Shown here one piece after another: positions 23,234 through 32,723 of a stretch of 64,000 nucleotides of DNA. Where the stretch lies: contig JAPTOF010000001.1 of NCBI GenBank assembly GCA_028554755.1, positions 31,949,501 through 32,013,500 of the forward strand, in the 5' to 3' direction. The position numbers were made by a program, and so were the translations under genes. Position 1 is the first letter of the stretch. Every line of letters starts with the position of its first letter. Source of the DNA: Cordia subcordata (Eukaryota; Streptophyta; Magnoliopsida; Boraginales; Cordiaceae). The notes beneath the pieces are model-generated. The model ran no database searches and was not told the DNA's origin. It saw nothing but the letters and a program-made list of their open reading frames with translations.

Positions 23234-23705
23234 GCTTACAGTTATCACTTTATTTAAAAGTTTAAGCTTGTAAAAAAGATATTGGTTTATTTATTTATTG
23301 TGGAAACACGCCCCTCAGGATATTGGTTTATTTATTTATTGTGGAAACACGCCCCTCACATGCAGTGTGATTTTTTTAAAAGATTAAGCTTGTAAAAAAG
23401 ATATTGGTTTATTTATTTATTGTGGAAACACGCCCCTTGGGATATTGGTTTATTTATTTATTGTGGAAACACGCCCCTTGGGATATTGGTTTATTTATTT
23501 ATTGTGGAAACACGCCCCTCACATGCAGCGTGATTTTTTTAAAGCTTGCAGGTGGATAATTTAATATTTTTTAAATAGGAGGCGGTAAGGATCGAGCCTG
23601 TGCCGTTTGACTTTCAGATTCTGATACCATCTCCCAACTATCATTTCATTTAAAAGCTTAAGCTTATAAAGAGGATACTGGTTTATTTATTTATTGTGGT
23701 TAACA
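23234..23705 (-). mobile_element. TRIM retrotransposon with multiplied LTR heads
   Basis: Perfect 5-bp target duplication TGTAC (23229-23233 and 23706-23710). Minus strand: 5' LTR 23705-23640 starting TGTTAACCACAATAAATAAA, PBS TGGTATCAGA (23639-23630), a short non-coding middle, and 3' LTR 23308-23234. Between them lie four more LTR-start segments (TGTTTCCACAATAAATAAA...) with spacing 40, 81, 41 and 41 bp. Each is preceded by a GGGGCG purine-rich stretch like a polypurine tract. At ~470 bp with 65-75-bp LTRs and no coding, it fits TRIM elements (terminal-repeat retrotransposon in miniature). Confidence 0.8.
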
Positions 23706-23710
23706 TGTAC

Positions 23711-24054
23711 AACTACTAAATCTGATTTTGGGACCATTGAAATTTATTTGGTTAATTTCACGTTCATGCCTTGGAGCTAGTAGTACTCTTCAGTTGCTTG
23801 TCCAAGTAAACAACTTTTTGGTTAAGCAGATTGCACCTATCTAATCTCGGACACCCCAATGATTGCACTCAAGATTGTGAACGGGACTGTGAAGTCTTTG
23901 ACAGGAGATGTTATTGAGATGATTATCCACCTGAGTTCTCTGACATTGACTCCTATTATGATTAGGATTACAATTACAATTATGAAGATTTGGCTCGTTT
24001 TATGGGTCGTCATTGCTCCATGGAGAAAATAGAACGAGAGAAAGTTGCCACTGT
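23711..24054. other. No recognisable gene
   Basis: One frame from about 23845 is rich in Cys, Asp and Tyr (HPNDCTQDCERDCEVFD) but has internal stops. It may be an exon relic or chance; I do not recognise it. Confidence 0.3.
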
Positions 24055-24346
24055 CTCTCTCTGCTTGATAATAATTGTTTGACTCGAATAATTGTGTTGT
24101 CTTCTTGATTTAATGTTCTTTTGATAAGTATTTATATAGTTCAGCAAAATTTGAATTTCCCTTTACTGTACTCATAAATGCCCTCGAAAGACAAGACATG
24201 TTGGGGCCATTGCTATAGAAAGTTAACTTAATTGCTATCGTTGAAAATCTCGTCTCCAACAATCTTACTAACGGATTCTAATCGCGAAGATCAGTTTCAT
24301 GCGTCTCTTACTGATGGCCCAGCTCTGTATTTCAACACCCACTAAG
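24055..24346 (-). repeat. Possible copia 3' LTR
   Basis: On the minus strand it starts TGTTGAAATACAGAGC, has TATATAAATA, and ends in GAGAGAGACA, as copia LTRs do. It follows the RNase H region. It does not match the LTR candidate at 42211-42466, so the assignment is uncertain. Confidence 0.3.
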
Positions 24347-24479
24347 CTTTCCAATGCTTTCTTTTCTCCACTTGATCATCTCTTCACCTCTTATCTCTGC
24401 CTCTTCATTTTTTTCATTATAGCTTAATCTCTCTGGCTTTAAAGTTCTAATAGCTTAATCTCTCTGGCTTTAAAGTAAC

Positions 24480-24985
24480 TTGTTCACACACAAAATGATA
24501 GTCAATCTCAATGTGTCTTATGCTACCATGAAATACAGGATTAGACGCTAACGGTAAGGTTGAAACTGAATCACTGTATAGGCTAAGAATGGAATGTGTA
24601 ACGTGCAGATCCCTATGAGATATGTAATCCAGTTAAGTTCTACAGCTGCCTGAACTAGTACCCTATATTCAGCATCTGTTGATGATCTTGCTATTGTAGC
24701 TTGCCTCTTTGAAGTCCAAGAAATCAAGTTTGGCCTTAGATATATGCAAAAGCCTGTAATAGACTTTTTAGTGAGGGGATCACTAGTCTAATCACTATCA
24801 CAATAAGCCTATAGATAAAAAGAACTAGGTCTACACAATAAGCCATATGATAGAGTGCCTTTAACATATCTAGGAATCTTCTTTAAAGAGGCATAATCAG
24901 CATTTGTTGGTTAGTGCATAGCTTGGAAAACAAAATTCACAACAAACTACAAATCAGGTATTGTACTGTGAGGTACTGCAAGACC
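24480..24985 (-). pseudogene. copia RNase H remnant
   Basis: The minus-strand frames carry CDSD, SITGFCIYLRPNLISWTSKR and ARSSTDAEYR, the hallmark RNase H region of plant copia pol. Stops break it. It is separated from its reverse transcriptase by the hAT insertion that follows. Confidence 0.85.
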
Positions 24986-25061
24986 CCCATAATCAGGGGC
25001 AGTACTAAGGAGGGCCAGGAAAGGCCTGGCCACCCCCCCTCAAAAATGAAAAAAAGAGATT

Positions 25062-25063
<2 letters not shown>

Positions 25064-25104
<41 letters not shown>
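25064..25104. repeat. (TA)n microsatellite
   Basis: Pure TA run between the two copies of the hAT left end. Confidence 0.9.
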
Positions 25105-25107
<3 letters not shown>

Positions 25108-25147
25108 GGCAGTACCAGGGGGCATGGGCCTAGGCCCCCCACAAAAA

Positions 25148-25149
<2 letters not shown>

Positions 25150-25222
<73 letters not shown>

Positions 25223-25250
25223 ATATATATGTATGTATGTATGTATGTAT
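25150..25250. repeat. (TA)n(TG)n(TATG)n microsatellite
   Basis: TA run followed by TG and TATG/GTAT runs, directly after the second hAT end copy. Confidence 0.9.
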
Positions 25251-25342
25251 CTACAAGTGCGCTTTTTGCTTTAGACTTTATGGATGGACAAAACCCACAT
25301 GGTTTGTCCTTTGCAAGACTTTTTGGTTGACATGCGCGTTGT

Positions 25343-25392
25343 ACTTCTTCTTCTTCTTCTTCTTCTTCTTTTCTTTTTTTTTTTTTTTTTGC
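25343..25392. repeat. (CTT)n and poly-T tract
   Basis: CTT triplets passing into a T run. Confidence 0.85.
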
Positions 25393-26249
25393 CTTTCATC
25401 CCTACAACCACTTTTTCTCAATCACAAAATTTAAACTCCACTCCAAACCAAAACTTTTCATTCTTTATTCTCCAAAGTAGCAGAAGTGCAATACGGTCCC
25501 CCCACCCCACCCCAACCCCCACCATCTCTTTCTCATTTTAGCTAATTTTTTTTTTCACAATAATCAAACAAGACAAAGTCACAAAACAACAAATAAGGTA
25601 AACAATATTGTATTTATTTTTTACATATAACTTTGTGCATTTTTTTCTTCATATTGCTTTTGTCTTTTTTTTTAGGGGTAAATATTTCAAAGCACAAGAA
25701 AGTAAAAAAGATAAATAACTTTGTCCATATCTTTTCTTACTGTGATTTTTATTTGTTTAGTTATAATGAAAATTTTATTTTTTAGTATATATTCTATTTT
25801 ATTTAAAAATAAAGTCATGGCATAGAGTAATTAAATAATAATTTTTAATAATTATTTGTAAAGTGTAATAATAAATGTATAGTTGTAATAATTAATTCGT
25901 AAAATGTAATATAGAATAAATTTTGTTCTATGATAAATGATAATAGAATAAATGCTAATGAAGTTTAGCAAATAAGAAAGGTTAGTGGACTTAAGTAGAT
26001 CATATTATACAAGTAATGTCTAGGCTCATAATAAACCCAAAATGTACACACCGCTACTAAATGAAAAAATATTTTCTTAATTTCTTTTTTGACTAACACT
26101 TAGCTCTGTTGCATTTTAATTACATACAAATTGCACTTAGCTTTATTATAATTAACTAACTTAAATTAGAACTATTTTTATTTTTCTGGCAAAAATATGC
26201 ATAAGACTAAAACAATTTATTCCTTTTTTCAAAAAAAGAAAAAAAAATG

Positions 26250-27175
26250 TTGACTTAGAATCTCATGAACAACATTCTGCATCCAATATTGATACAAATG
26301 TGGTTTTAGAACTTGTAACAAAATCTCCAAGGGTTGACCATGAAAAAATTGTTGACCATGAAAAACTTGATACTAATTCTTTAGTTTGTGACCCGAGATT
26401 ACGTCCTCAAATTTGGGAGTGTCCAGTGATCCAGAGAGATGAGATTCGTAGAGCATATATTCAATTTGGTCCATCAGCATATTTAATCAGAATATCTATA
26501 CTTTGGACCAGAGAGTCATCCTTGTCGATTTCAAGCTAATTGGTTCAAAAATTTTCTTGGTTAGAGTATTCACCTACAAAAGATGCTGCATTTTGCTTTC
26601 CTTGCTATCTTTTTACAAAGTCATCAGTAGGATCAGGATCAGATACATTCACTATTAAGGGATTTAGAAATTGGAAAAAAAGTAAATCAAGAAAAGAAGT
26701 GTGCTTTCTTATCCCATGTAGGAAAAGAGTTGAATTCAACTCATAATTCAGCTGTTAGATATTGTGAGAATTTGAAGAATCAATCTTCTCATACTAAAAA
26801 GGTGATGCAAAGGCAAACTTCCTCACAAATTTTTAATAATCGCTTACGTCTTAAAGCTTCCATAGATGCTATTCGATGGTTAACATTTCAAGGGTGTGTT
26901 TTTAGAAGACATAATGAAGTGTGGATTCACGAAATCAAGGTAATTTTCTTGAAATGTTAAAGTTGTTACCAAGTTACAAAGAGCAAGTGTATGGAGTTGT
27001 TTTGGATAATGCCCCATAAAATGCAAAATACACATCACATAAAATTCAAAAAGAAATTTTATTTGTGATGGCTAGAAATGTACAGAACAAGATTCGTAAT
27101 GAGATTGGTGATGTAGTGTTTTGCTTAATTGTTGACGAAGCTCGAGATGATTCTTCTAAAGTATCAATTGCAACA
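26250..27175 (+). pseudogene. hAT transposase, N-terminal half (TTF zinc finger)
   Basis: Read across frames it shows the TTF-type zinc finger region (DAAFCFPCYLF) with the preceding WLEYSPTK, then FRNWKK and the SAVRYCENLKNQSS region, and finally FCLIVDEARDDSSK. These belong to plant proteins annotated as zinc finger MYM-type or TTF-type hAT transposases. At least three frameshifts or stops break it. The catalytic centre after VDEARD is deleted. Confidence 0.85.
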
Positions 27176-27284
27176 TTATAAGCTTGATATGCCTCACTAT
27201 TCTGATTTGATAAATTTGTCTAGCATGTCAACTCAGTGCAGAGGTTTGGTAGAAACTAGAAAATCAAGAGTTTTTCCTTTAGTT

Positions 27285-27514
27285 TATAGATTGATAAAGT
27301 TGATTTTTAACTCTTTCTGTCTCAACAGCAGCTATAGAACGAGCTTTTTCTGCTATGAAAGTTATAAAAACAAGGCTTCGCAATAAGATGGAAGATGACT
27401 TTCTAAAAGATAGTTTGATCATCTTCATAGAAAAAGAAATTGCTAAAGATATTCCTGTAGATATCATAATTGATAAATTTTATGCCATGAAAGCAAGACA
27501 GGCACAGCTTCATT
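27285..27514 (+). pseudogene. hAT transposase, C-terminal dimerisation region
   Basis: A frame beginning near 27285 gives AAIERAFSAMKVIKTRLRN and MEDDFLKDSLIIFIEKEI, the conserved C-terminal hAT dimerisation block, ending at a stop at 27512-27514. It follows the N-terminal half with the catalytic middle missing. Confidence 0.85.
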
Positions 27515-27655
27515 GATTGAATTGGTAAACTTTTTTGCTTATATTATATTTGTTCTTCACGTTTATTATGTCGCAATATTTAATACGATAGTCTTTTGAT
27601 TATGTGTTCCCCCCCCTCCCCATATTGAAATCCTGGTTCTGCTCCTGCCCATAAT

Positions 27656-28490
27656 GCTTCTAAATTCAGTGGGATTTGAATAAGGTGAGGTAGAATCCTA
27701 TATTGATGTGGAGTATTTACTCGCAAATGGATTAACACGAGCCTTGCAGCTTGAAAGGCCCCTGCCTTTTAAAGCAAGTCCTTTGCATATTTGGTCTATT
27801 GTAGAAGCATAGTATTTCCTGCATAAGAAACTTCTATCCCAGAAAGTATGAGAGTGTCCAAGAGCCTTTATTGCAAACTACTTGTTCATGGATTGAATTG
27901 ACTTTGAAATAGCATTAGAACATCTGTCAGTGATGATTAAGTCATCTACATAAACAAGGACCATCATAATATGAGCTTGTTGTATGCAAGACAAACAGTG
28001 ATGTATCAGCTATACTGCATTGGAAACCTTGATTAAGGAGAAAAGCTGATACAATTTGGTACCAGGCTCTTGGAGCCCGCTTGAGTCCATAGAGAGATTT
28101 GTTAAGTTCGCATATATATACATATATATATATATACATATATACAGATATACACTTATATATATATATATATATACATACACATATATATATATATGTA
28201 TGTATATATATTAATATAAAACAGGATCAATTAACCTTTTTGGCTACTCCATATTCCTCTTTCATGATGATCACCATGTAAAAAAGTATTAAGGACATCT
28301 AATTGTCTAAGTGGCCAATTATAGTGCATTGCTAAAGCTAAAACAAGCCTAGTTATCTTAGTTTTCACCACTAGACTGAAGGTCTCAGTATAGTCTAGGC
28401 CATGCTTTTGAAGAAAGCCTTTGGCAACAAGTCTTGCTTTGTATCTTGCAATTGATCCATCTGAATGGCTCTTGATTCTGAACACCTACT
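27656..28490 (-). pseudogene. copia reverse transcriptase remnant
   Basis: The minus strand reads FRIKSHSDGSIARYKARLVA, DYTETFSLVVK, RQLDVLNTFLHGD and, after a TA-rich insertion, LNKSLYGLKRAPRAWYQ. These are the N-terminal and middle RT blocks of copia pol in correct order. The YVDD catalytic box is not clearly preserved; the region near 27950 reads as a YVDD-like relic. Not functional. Confidence 0.88.
28108..28212. repeat. (TA)n microsatellite inside copia RT
   Basis: TA/CATA-rich run that interrupts the RT coding sequence between the FLHG and LNKSLYGLK blocks, accompanied by loss of the intervening codons. Confidence 0.85.
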
Positions 28491-29160
28491 TGCAGCAATT
28501 AGGCAGCCTATCTAAAAAAGGATGAACAAGACTCCATGTTTGTTGTTGTTGAAGGGCACTGTATTCCTCTTTCATAGTATTGACCTAAAGTAAATACTTT
28601 GAGGCTTCTCTATATAAATATGGTTCAAATTTGGAGCTTGAAAAATGAGATTGTGTGAAGTATATTTGGTAAGAGGAGATGGTAGATTTCCTATTTTTTT
28701 CTCAAGTAAGCATTAAATGAGTGTTAATAGACATTATAGATGAAGTGCTAGAGGGTGGAGATATAAGAGTAGCTATAGAATCAGAGTTATTAGAATGAGA
28801 AGAGGAGCTGCCAGATAGAGATTTATTAATGGATAGGAAAGTAGATGATCCTACATTTCATATCATGATAGGGAAGTAGATATACTGGAACTAGAGGAGC
28901 TATTGAGAGATGAAGTATCAAGACCAGGAACAGTTTAAGCACCAGAGAAAGGATTATAAATAGATTGAGAAGTATCGGTGAACAAATTAGAAGTGCTATT
29001 TTTGGTAGAGAAAAGGAAAATTTCTTCAAAGAATTTAACACTTTTAGAAACATAGACTTTGTTAGCACATGAATCTATACCCTTTACTAGTAGAGAAATA
29101 GCCAAGAAATACACAAGCTTGAGATCTATTTTCTAACGAGGATATGTACCCCTTCAATGC
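28491..29160 (-). pseudogene. copia integrase-RT linker remnant
   Basis: The minus strand carries the post-integrase segment (CISWLFLY, then KGIDSCANKVYVSKSVKF and EEIFLF), as in the usual CVFLGYS...KGYRC...VFVSRDVVFHE region, followed by a Ser-rich linker. Frames are broken. Confidence 0.7.
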
Positions 29161-29599
29161 ATGGGTTAAAATATGTTGTTACAGTTAATTTGTAATGTTG
29201 TTACACTTCATTTGTAATTATTTACAATATTGAACTAACCTTAATTTTTTTTTTAACAAGAAAGCTGAAGCTCTTTAATTTTGTTTACAAAAAAGCCAAA
29301 CCAAATACATGATAGGAGAAGGCCAAACCGGCCCCTCCCACACCTATGGCTAGATGCTACAATCAAGAACTAAATGTTACAAAGTAACCCCTTGACAGAA
29401 TCCCTACCCACTAGCTACCGCAATCAAATATAAGGAATACCCAGTTTATCATATCGCAAATAGCCTTGTAGACTTGAAAATAAGTAAAGAAAAAACAATA
29501 TTGAACTAACCTTATCTTCATTACAATGTTGTTGTTTTCAACCTTATCCTTTGTGTCATGTCTATAAAGATGGTTGAATATAGGAAGCTAACCTAGTTC
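29161..29599. other. Foreign sequence inside copia pol
   Basis: Begins where copia homology stops at about 29160 and contains the LINE copy at 29244-29494. No gene apart from that. Confidence 0.4.
29244..29494 (-). mobile_element. 5'-truncated LINE/retroposon with 20-bp TSD
   Basis: A 251-bp insertion flanked by perfect 20-bp repeats ACAATATTGAACTAACCTTA (29224-29243 and 29495-29514). Its minus-strand 3' end is a poly(A) tract, seen as T at 29245-29254. This is the signature of target-primed reverse transcription. The sequence resembles a plant L1-type 3' end; no coding part remains. Confidence 0.85.
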
Positions 29600-29935
29600 A
29601 GGCAAAGAGACCTTATCTAATAGTGGTCTTGTCCATTTTTTCTAAAGATATATGAACCTTTGGTTTGATTGATGACATTATAAATATTAGCACCCATTGA
29701 AGTGAATGTAAAAATTGAATTGTAAGCTCTAATTTTTTCCCAAATGTCTTTGCTTCAACATTTTCCATATTTGTCAATAATTCTTTCAAAGGTGAAGAAG
29801 GTTCTTTTACTAATGGCAAAATAACTTTGCCATCTTGGCAATACATTAAGAATATTGGGTTTGTAACAGTTGACTTGGCCCTGATTCTTTGACCAAAAGT
29901 TGGCAGCACAATATTTGCATTCTAATACTGATCCA
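29600..29935 (-). pseudogene. Helitron Rep/helicase N-terminal fragment
   Basis: The minus strand gives KNPIF-like text (TNPIFLMYCQDGKVILPL) followed, after a frameshift, by IRAYNSIFTFTSMGANIYN and YIFRKNGQDHY. These match the plant Helitron helicase-like N-terminal domain (MCCxxGKVxLP ... IRxYNSxFAFTSxG ... FRIxGQxHH). No Rep HUH motif or helicase part remains. Confidence 0.75.
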
Positions 29936-30144
29936 CAAAAGGCCCATTCTTGAAAGAACCAACTTGTAATTTTTAAACAAATATATAAACCTTTTGATTT
30001 CCTATTACTTTTATTTGAAAATTATGAATTTTTTTTTACGTGGTAGCATAGGCATCATTCTGGGTTGTTCAATACTTGTTTTTGTTGTATGAAAATTTGC
30101 CTTGTTCCTTATTTTGTTCAGCATATTTTTCTTGTAAGATTTTT

Positions 30145-30865
30145 GGCTAGAGAGATAAAGATGGGGTTGACACACCAACTCTTAGGAGAGATTGACATGC
30201 CAGATCTATTTTGGCTATAAGCTCTATTTCAACACGTCATCAAGTTATATTTCTGCCAGGTCAGCTTTATTTTTTACAGTCATTAGCTTACATGCATGAC
30301 ATTTGGCCTTCCTAGCTTGTTAATGCATAAACTATGAAACATTTTGAGAATGAGCTTTATCATGCTTTGTGGGTTCATTCTCTATAATAATAATATTTAT
30401 TTATTATTTGGCGAAAAGAAGAGATTTTTACTTGAGACCATTGCATCTGCTTGATGCATTTTGAATGTCCCTTCACTTATTCTTTTATTTTTAAATTTTA
30501 TGCATAAACTATCATTATTGAAATACATTCAACCATCACACTTCCATCATATGAAACTTTTATTATATTGTCAATGGAAACTAACCTAAGGAAAATCCAC
30601 CTCTATGGCTTTAATTAATTCTATAGTGAACATTGAATGAGAAGCATGTATTTAATAGGGCAAAAAAAGACTCCAATAGACTATATTTAACATCAATGAT
30701 AAATCATTAAATAGAGATGACGTGTCAACAATAAAACAGACATGGCAAAAATATAACTTGATGATAGGTCAAAATGGAGCTTATATGGTAAAAATAGGGC
30801 TGGAGTGTCAAGCTCTCCTTAATTTGGAGAGCTGATGTGCCAACTCCAACTTCATCTCTCTAACT
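30145..30865. mobile_element. TIR element with ~150-bp inverted ends
   Basis: Left end GGCTAGAGAGATAAAGATGG pairs in inverted orientation with the right end (AGTTAGAGAGATGAAGTTGG on the minus strand). Pairing continues through TGACACACCAACTC, AAGCTCTATTT and ATCATCAAGTTATATTTCTG. About 720 bp, non-coding. Mutator-like or other class undetermined. No target duplication recognised. Confidence 0.7.
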
Positions 30866-30889
30866 TTAATATATTTATAGATTTATGAT

Positions 30890-31490
30890 GATTGTATGTC
30901 TTAACCATGGAAAGTAGAGGGAAACAAAGGTTCCAAGACTAGTGTAATCGGGCAGATTATCATATAAGCACTGATATAGAGATGCATCGCTAACTACAGG
31001 TGCTAGTAGCCTATTGATAAGGTAATTAGCAGTTGAAAAAAAATTCTAGCCAATACTACAAAGGCAATTTACTGTGATTAAGAAGAGACAGAAATGTTGA
31101 AACAAGATGTTAATGTTTCCTTTTTGTTTTTCCATTTTGTTTGGGTGTGTGCGAACATGTAGTTTGATGAATAATGCCTTGGTTTTGCAAAATGGTTTGA
31201 AATTGAGTACTCATGTACTCTCCCTATTATCAGTTCTTAGGATTTTAATGGTAGTGTGAAATTGCATAGTAACCATGGCATTAAAACTAGTAAAATTAGT
31301 AAATGCTTGTGACTTGCATTTAAAAGGATATATCCATGAGAATCTTGTAAAGTCATCTATGAAAAAAATGTATTATTTAAAGTTCATAAAAGAGAGTACA
31401 GGGGATGGCCCCCATATATCTGAATGTACAATTTCAATTGGTGTGTTAATACATGATTCAGAGCTCGAAAGGGACAATTGATGGGATTTA
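30890..31490 (-). pseudogene. copia integrase core remnant
   Basis: The minus strand reads IVHSDIWGPSPVLSFMNFKY, FFIDDFTRFSW and IYPFK, then TIKILRTDN and, toward the end, NYLINRLLAPV. These blocks follow the DD35E integrase order. Stops and frameshifts are present. It is separated from the next pol part by 29161-30885. Confidence 0.85.
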
Positions 31491-31870
31491 GAAATAGAAC
31501 AATCACAACAATGACTACTATTATAGTGCAGTTTTATTAATAAGTAAGAAGATACGACACTAATAGCACTTTGTCATGGATGGCCTAGCCTAAGATGCCA
31601 CAGTCTGTCCCTAGATACATGTTGCAAAGGAGCAAGGCACTGAAGACCTTGATAAGAAGCAGTATCATCATTTACGAAAAATTGAGTAGGTAAAGGATAA
31701 AGTCCATTTTTACAGAGGCCTTGGAACTTCACCGGCTGAGTGGAGTTGTCTAGTATTTTGACCTCTTTAGAAGAGAATATAACAGTACAATCGTTATCTT
31801 TTATGAGTTGATACACAGAGATTAGGTTTGAGGAAATGGTTGGAACATAAGGATGTTGGATAAGTGAAAA
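31491..31870 (-). pseudogene. copia GAG-pre-integrase remnant
   Basis: The minus strand holds RDRLWHLRLGHP, the diagnostic end of the copia pre-integrase domain, preceded by VIFSSKEVKILD. Part of an open stretch of 80 codons, but its neighbours are out of frame. Confidence 0.85.
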
Positions 31871-32160
31871 GAAAAATTCGATAATGACAGTGCACCCTGG
31901 CCAATATCTAAAATTGAAAGTATTGCATTATTTCCAATGGCTACAGTATCTTATCCAGTGTAAGGTTGATAGTTGTGAAGCTATGATGAATCATTAATGA
32001 CATGACAAGATACATCCGAGTCAAGAAACCAATTAGTAATACCTGGAGCAGTGTTAGTTTGTGCAGCTTGGTAAAATACTTTTGGATTAATGTAATTAAC
32101 AGTGTCCAGCTTACTCTAGGTTTCTAAGGCAAAATGGTTGAACTTCCTACAGATTGGACA
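31871..32160 (-). pseudogene. copia protease region remnant
   Basis: NWFLDSDVSCHVIND on the minus strand corresponds to the copia protease active site (LDSGAxxHxxxD) with Gly-Ala changed to Asp-Val. A cysteine-containing CPICRKFNHFA upstream is the zinc-knuckle relic. Confidence 0.75.
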
Positions 32161-32723
32161 CTGCAGCTTGAGTCCATAAGAGCTTTGTTAAGGTTAAGAT
32201 GGTTACTGAGAAATAGTTTTTGAGAACCTAGGTCTAGGAGTAGTAGATTGAGTGTTGTTTCTAAAAACCATCTCTTTGTGGGTTCATTCTGCCTCAAGAC
32301 CCCTAACTCTGCCTTTGTTAAAGAATTGATTGTTCTTTGAAGCATAAAGAACAATAGGGAATCATGAAAAGATGCTTCGACAAAGGACACATTAAAGAAG
32401 CTAAGATTAATCTCCTCAGTAATGAGAATGCTACAAATTTTTGAAACAGTAATTACACCTGGTCTCACATTTAAAGAGGTCTTAATAGAGGCATATTGAT
32501 CAGGTAAACCTTTTAGAATGAACTAGATCACATCTTCATCACGTAAAGGTTCATCAGTAATAGCTATTGTGTCAACAATACCTTCAATTTTGTCAAGGTA
32601 TTGTTGCATTGTTAGAGACCCTTTGGTGATCATTAAGAGTTGACGTCATAATTGATGTACATGAGTTTTACTTGTAGATTGAAATTGCTGTTCTAATGCA
32701 ATCTAGATTGCAAGGCAATAGGT
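32124..32723 (-). pseudogene. copia gag, C-terminal part
   Basis: The minus strand reads TMQQYLDKIEGIVDTIAI and ILKGLPDQYASIKTSL, typical of UBN2-type copia gag. It is cut at 32723 by the gypsy insertion and continues at 41611. Confidence 0.8.

Larger units (their letters stand above)
24994..27647 (+). mobile_element. Defective hAT transposon, TSD CCCATAAT
   Basis: Perfect 8-bp target duplication CCCATAAT (24986-24993, 27648-27655). Terminal inverted repeats are CAGGGGCAGTACTAAGG and CAGGAGCAGAACCAGG. Inside is a broken TTF-zinc-finger hAT transposase. The left terminus is present twice: a second copy (GGGGCAGTACCAGGGGGC) lies at about 25106, after a TA microsatellite. The element split a copia pol gene. 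Confidence 0.93.

Noticed and set aside
23279..23552. CRISPR-like spaced repeats
   Set aside because: Period and GGGGCG junctions are explained by repeated TRIM LTR heads; plant genomic context and no spacer diversity.
23845..24085. Cys/Asp/Tyr-rich reading frame
   Set aside because: Internal stops and no known family; kept only as a note in the feature list.
25124..25541. Overlapping open frames through TA, TG and CTT repeats
   Set aside because: They are translations of microsatellites (YIYIYI, VCVCV, LLLLL).
28099..28281. Plus-strand TA-rich open frame
   Set aside because: Microsatellite translation lying antisense to copia reverse transcriptase.
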